A stretch of 64,000 nt of DNA from assembly GCA_013215945.1 (NCBI GenBank), contig JABSOM010000005.1, positions 62,001 to 126,000 on the forward strand. The letters run 5' to 3'. This document shows, piece after piece, positions 61,761 through 64,000 of the stretch. The notes under the pieces were generated by a model. The model ran no database searches and was not told the DNA's origin. It saw nothing but the letters and a program-made list of their open reading frames with translations. Within the stretch, counting starts at the first letter, position 1; each line of letters begins with the position of its first letter. The DNA is from Campylobacteraceae bacterium (GTDB taxonomy: Bacteria; Campylobacterota; Campylobacteria; Campylobacterales; Arcobacteraceae). A program made the position numbers and the translations under genes.

Positions 61761-62981
61761 TTATTTCAGCTCATTTAATAAAAGTATATCTACTAAATCA
61801 TCTTTTTTAATATCATTCGAATCTTCATCTTGTATTAATAAAGCAGGATTTTGTAGCATATTGGTTAAAATTGCTGACGTTCCTGCTTTTTTCCCTTCAA
61901 AATCAATACTGTATTCATTGTTTTCATAATATACATTACACGCCGTAAAAATGGTTTTTTTCATTTTCATTTTATAATCTTCTTTAATTCGTGCTTTTAC
62001 AAGAGGAAGTTTTTTATTTGATCCCAATAATTTATAAATCATAGGTAAAACATATAAAATAGCACAAACAGTTGAAGAATAAGCAAAGCCAGGCAAAGCA
62101 ATGATTAACTTTTCATCTTTTACAGCAATTAATATATGCATACCTGGTTTAATAATCACTCCATGAAATAAAACTTTTGCATTTAATTTATCTTTAATAA
62201 CATCTTGTACAAAATCATAATCTCCAACAGAAACTCCTCCTGTTGTTACTATGATATCTGCTTTTTTTAATCCCTCAAGCATTAAATTAGTAATTGAAGA
62301 AATATCGTCTTTTACAATTCCTAATTGTAATGTAGAAGCCCCTGCTGTCTGACATAAAGCTTCTATTGTTAAATGATTAGAGCTTCTAATTTGCGAATCA
62401 TTTGTTTGTTTTTCCCCCAGGTCCAAAATTTCACTTCCCGTACTTGCAATCGCAACAATGGGCTTAGAAAAAACGCAAACCAAAGGAATATTTAAAGAAG
62501 CCATAACGCCAATTTCAGCAAAAGAAATAATGCTTCCTTTTTTAATTAAAATTTCATTCTTTTTATAGTTTTCTCCAATGTCTCTGTTTGCAAAACCTTT
62601 GGGTACTTTTTTATTAATAATAATAGTATTGTTTAGAACTTCTACATTTTCAATTGGAATTAAGGTATCTGCTCCTTGTGGCATAAGTGAGCCCGTAAAA
62701 GTTTTAATACAAAGACCTTCTTCAACGCTTGATTTACTAATGCTTCCAGCAGGTGTTTTATCAATAATTATAATACTTTGTTTATCTTGGTCACTGTATT
62801 TAATCGCATAACCATCCATTGCAGATGTTGGAAATTCTGGACTGTTATGATCTGCAATTATATCTTGAGCTAAAACGCGGCCTCTGGCATCTGAAATAAA
62901 TAGTTTTTCAATTAAATTGTTTTTTAATGTAAGTGTATTTAAAATCTCTAAAGATTTTTTGTACGTTATAAAATCTCTCAT
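61761..62981 (-). CDS. moeA: Molybdopterin molybdenumtransferase MoeA
   Basis: MoeA inserts molybdenum into adenylated molybdopterin. From ATG 62981 with AAGGATAAAA upstream the 406-residue protein has FPTSAMDGYAIKY, TGSLMPQGADTLIPIE, IASTGSEI and TTGGVSVGDYDFVQD, all family motifs. The frame is open to 63008, but that extension lies before the ribosome site. It is monocistronic here. Confidence 0.93.
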   Translation of the reverse strand: MRDFITYKKSLEILNTLTLKNNLIEKLFISDARGRVLAQDIIADHNSPEFPTSAMDGYAIKYSDQDKQSIIIIDKTPAGSISKSSVEEGLCIKTFTGSLMPQGADTLIPIENVEVLNNTIIINKKVPKGFANRDIGENYKKNEILIKKGSIISFAEIGVMASLNIPLVCVFSKPIVAIASTGSEILDLGEKQTNDSQIRSSNHLTIEALCQTAGASTLQLGIVKDDISSITNLMLEGLKKADIIVTTGGVSVGDYDFVQDVIKDKLNAKVLFHGVIIKPGMHILIAVKDEKLIIALPGFAYSSTVCAILYVLPMIYKLLGSNKKLPLVKARIKEDYKMKMKKTIFTACNVYYENNEYSIDFEGKKAGTSAILTNMLQNPALLIQDEDSNDIKKDDLVDILLLNELK

Positions 62982-63083
62982 TTTTATCCTTAAAGTATTT
63001 TGCATCAATAATAGGGCGAAATATGAAATATATTAGCACATAATTGTAAAATAAATAATTAAAAAATGAGTTTTTTTCTTTTC

Positions 63084-63404
63084 TTAGTTCGCGTTTTGCA
63101 GAATATAATCTTTATATTTACTGGCGGTATTATAAGATACTTTTGCATCTTTAGCAACTGAATAAACAGTGATTTTTGCATTTAAAAGTCTCATCATATT
63201 AATACTGTTTTCAATTTTCCTTTTAGCCGTCTCTTGCCTTGTTTTAGTAGCTTTTTTAGTAGCTTTTGTTTTTTTAAGTGTTTTACTGTTGTTTGCTTTT
63301 TCTTCTTCAATATGAAGTTTTTTATACAATTCTGCTTGGCCTTGGTTTTTACATAATTCTTGTAAAATTTTTAATTCAATGAGTGTAAGTGTAATTCTGA
63401 TAAT
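63084..63404 (-). CDS. Small HTH-like protein, probable ATT start
   Basis: The frame from the ATT at 63402-63404 gives 106 residues: an N-terminal helical part (LIELKILQELCKNQ), a lysine/threonine-rich linker (KTLKKTKATKKATKTRQE), and a C-terminal helix-turn-helix-like stretch (VYSVAKDAKVSYNTASKYKDYI), similar in style to small transposon or plasmid regulators. AAAGG lies 4-5 bases before the ATT, and TATAAT is about 22 bases upstream of it; the first ATG or TTG option (TTG 63329) would leave a 92-base leader and drop 25 coding-like codons. Function is inferred as DNA binding only. Confidence 0.5.
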   Translation of the reverse strand: MIRITLTLIELKILQELCKNQGQAELYKKLHIEEEKANNSKTLKKTKATKKATKTRQETAKRKIENSINMMRLLNAKITVYSVAKDAKVSYNTASKYKDYILQNAN

Positions 63405-63426
63405 CTTTCCTTTAAAATGGACGCGA

Positions 63427-63432
63427 ATTATA
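63427..63432 (-). promoter_or_regulatory. Putative -10 box of the HTH-like gene
   Basis: Minus-strand TATAAT is 22 bases before ATT 63404, leaving a short leader that contains AAAGG. Confidence 0.45.
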
Positions 63433-63578
63433 ACACTTAAGGTTTAATTTTAAATAAATTTTGTTAAATAAATCAATCGTAACTAAGAAAATTATTAAAA
63501 TGTTTTTTTAATATAAATTAATAATTAATATATAAATATAGAATGACTATTATTAGATACAAATAAAAAGGATCACTT

Positions 63579-64000
63579 ATGTTTACTCATGATTTAAAAA
63601 TAAGTATAAATGGTTTTGAAAAGAAAGAAGCGAAGGAATTGATTGATTCCTTGTTAGAAATTTTTGCATTATTTGTCAATTTAGACCTTCGACGGTTTTC
63701 AACATTAATTGTAAGCGATACTTTTGATGATGAAATAAGAAAAATTACTACAAGAAGCACTTTTGTAATGAAAAATACGTTTCTCCTAAATAACAATACT
63801 CATGCAATGGTATTAACGCTTGTCAAAGATGATACCTATGAGATGCTTCTTGTATTAAAAAGTTGTTTTGCTCTTAATTTAATAAGAAATGAAAAAAATC
63901 CTATTCGATACAAAGATGCAATTCATATTGTTCATCATGAATTTGCGCACATTCATGATATAAATAAAAAAATCGATGCAAAAAAAGATTTTTCTTTTTC
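63579..64000 (+). CDS. Partial gene for a HExxH zinc-metallopeptidase-like protein
   Basis: From ATG 63579 (AAAAGGATCACTT upstream) the frame runs past the window end, giving at least 140 residues. It has the zinc motif HHEFAHIHD at about 119-127 (HExxH), and a preceding charged region without a signal peptide. The C-terminal part, including any third zinc ligand, is cut off. I do not know the family; the gene is separated from the HTH-like gene by a divergent intergenic region. Confidence 0.6.
   Translation, partial: MFTHDLKISINGFEKKEAKELIDSLLEIFALFVNLDLRRFSTLIVSDTFDDEIRKITTRSTFVMKNTFLLNNNTHAMVLTLVKDDTYEMLLVLKSCFALNLIRNEKNPIRYKDAIHIVHHEFAHIHDINKKIDAKKDFSF

Noticed and set aside
1-64000. tRNA, rRNA, CRISPR array, transposase or prophage genes
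   Set aside because: No T-loop GTTCRA patterns in tRNA-like context, no direct repeats with spacers, and no transposase or integrase motif were seen by eye.

Overview
The window is AT-rich, gene-dense DNA typical of a Campylobacterota chromosome, most likely an Arcobacter-type organism (family Arcobacteraceae). Evidence: class c553 cytochrome, UPF0323 lipoprotein next to a glutathionylspermidine-synthase-like gene, a DUF1104-type periplasmic protein, TatB-TatC-QueA order, NadE near LpxK, short flagellin, and many compact operons with AAGGA-type ribosome sites and TATAAT -10 boxes without clear -35 boxes. No rRNA, tRNA, CRISPR array, insertion sequence or prophage was seen. Almost all genes are chromosomal housekeeping or sensory genes. 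The identification is by gene content only, not by a marker gene search.

Layout. 0.1-8.8 kb: dicarboxylate-type DASS transporter, malate dehydrogenase, acetyl-CoA synthetase with a tiny membrane peptide after it, RlmF methyltransferase, an ABC exporter and a lipoprotein. 9-12.8 kb: a mycothione-reductase-like flavoprotein, then a four-gene signalling operon (DUF1104-like protein, response regulator, histidine kinase, CXXCH protein). 12.8-19.1 kb: flagellin, HU, class II aldolase, then rsmH, an FtsL-like gene and an RND pump. 19.1-29.9 kb: NlpC/P60 lipoprotein, diguanylate cyclase, cytochrome c553, OvoA (ovothiol synthesis), a short ComEC, and the tatB-tatC-queA-exonuclease-NSS transporter operon on the minus strand.

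30-34.1 kb: a six-gene operon (DnaJ/TerB protein, BFD-like ferredoxin, small protein, nadE, a DegT aminotransferase, lpxK). 34.1-39.6 kb: FIST-PAS-GGDEF-EAL protein, glutathionylspermidine-synthase-like enzyme, UPF0323, aroE. 39.7-43.2 kb: pgeF, malic enzyme, purU, trmL. 43.2-48.2 kb: a second two-component system, a glycosyltransferase, a Cache-domain kinase, a HAD phosphatase. 48.4-55 kb: a SafE/DsbD-like membrane protein and a corrinoid uptake operon (TonB receptor, binding protein, ATPase, permease) ending in cobyrinate a,c-diamide synthase. 55.3-61.7 kb: aldo/keto reductase and an eight-gene run of small enzymes (two SDRs, GGCT-like, ArsN2-like acetyltransferase, MmcQ/YjbR, DUF711, phosphoesterase) after a 46-residue acidic protein. 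61.8-64 kb: moeA, a small HTH protein that seems to start at ATT, and a truncated HExxH protein.

How they fit together: malate dehydrogenase, malic enzyme, the DASS transporter and acetyl-CoA synthetase are consistent with growth on C4 acids and acetate. Four c-di-GMP or kinase proteins suggest much environmental sensing. The most unusual signals are non-coding: four tandem copies of an 11-bp element (ATYATGTANNT) upstream of malic enzyme, a 48-bp inverted repeat carrying the likely purU -10 box, a perfect 17-bp palindrome before flagellin, a possible small RNA before ovoA, and three genes whose TATAAT box lies only 5-6 bases before ATG (leaderless candidates). No clearly novel defence or mobile system is visible.
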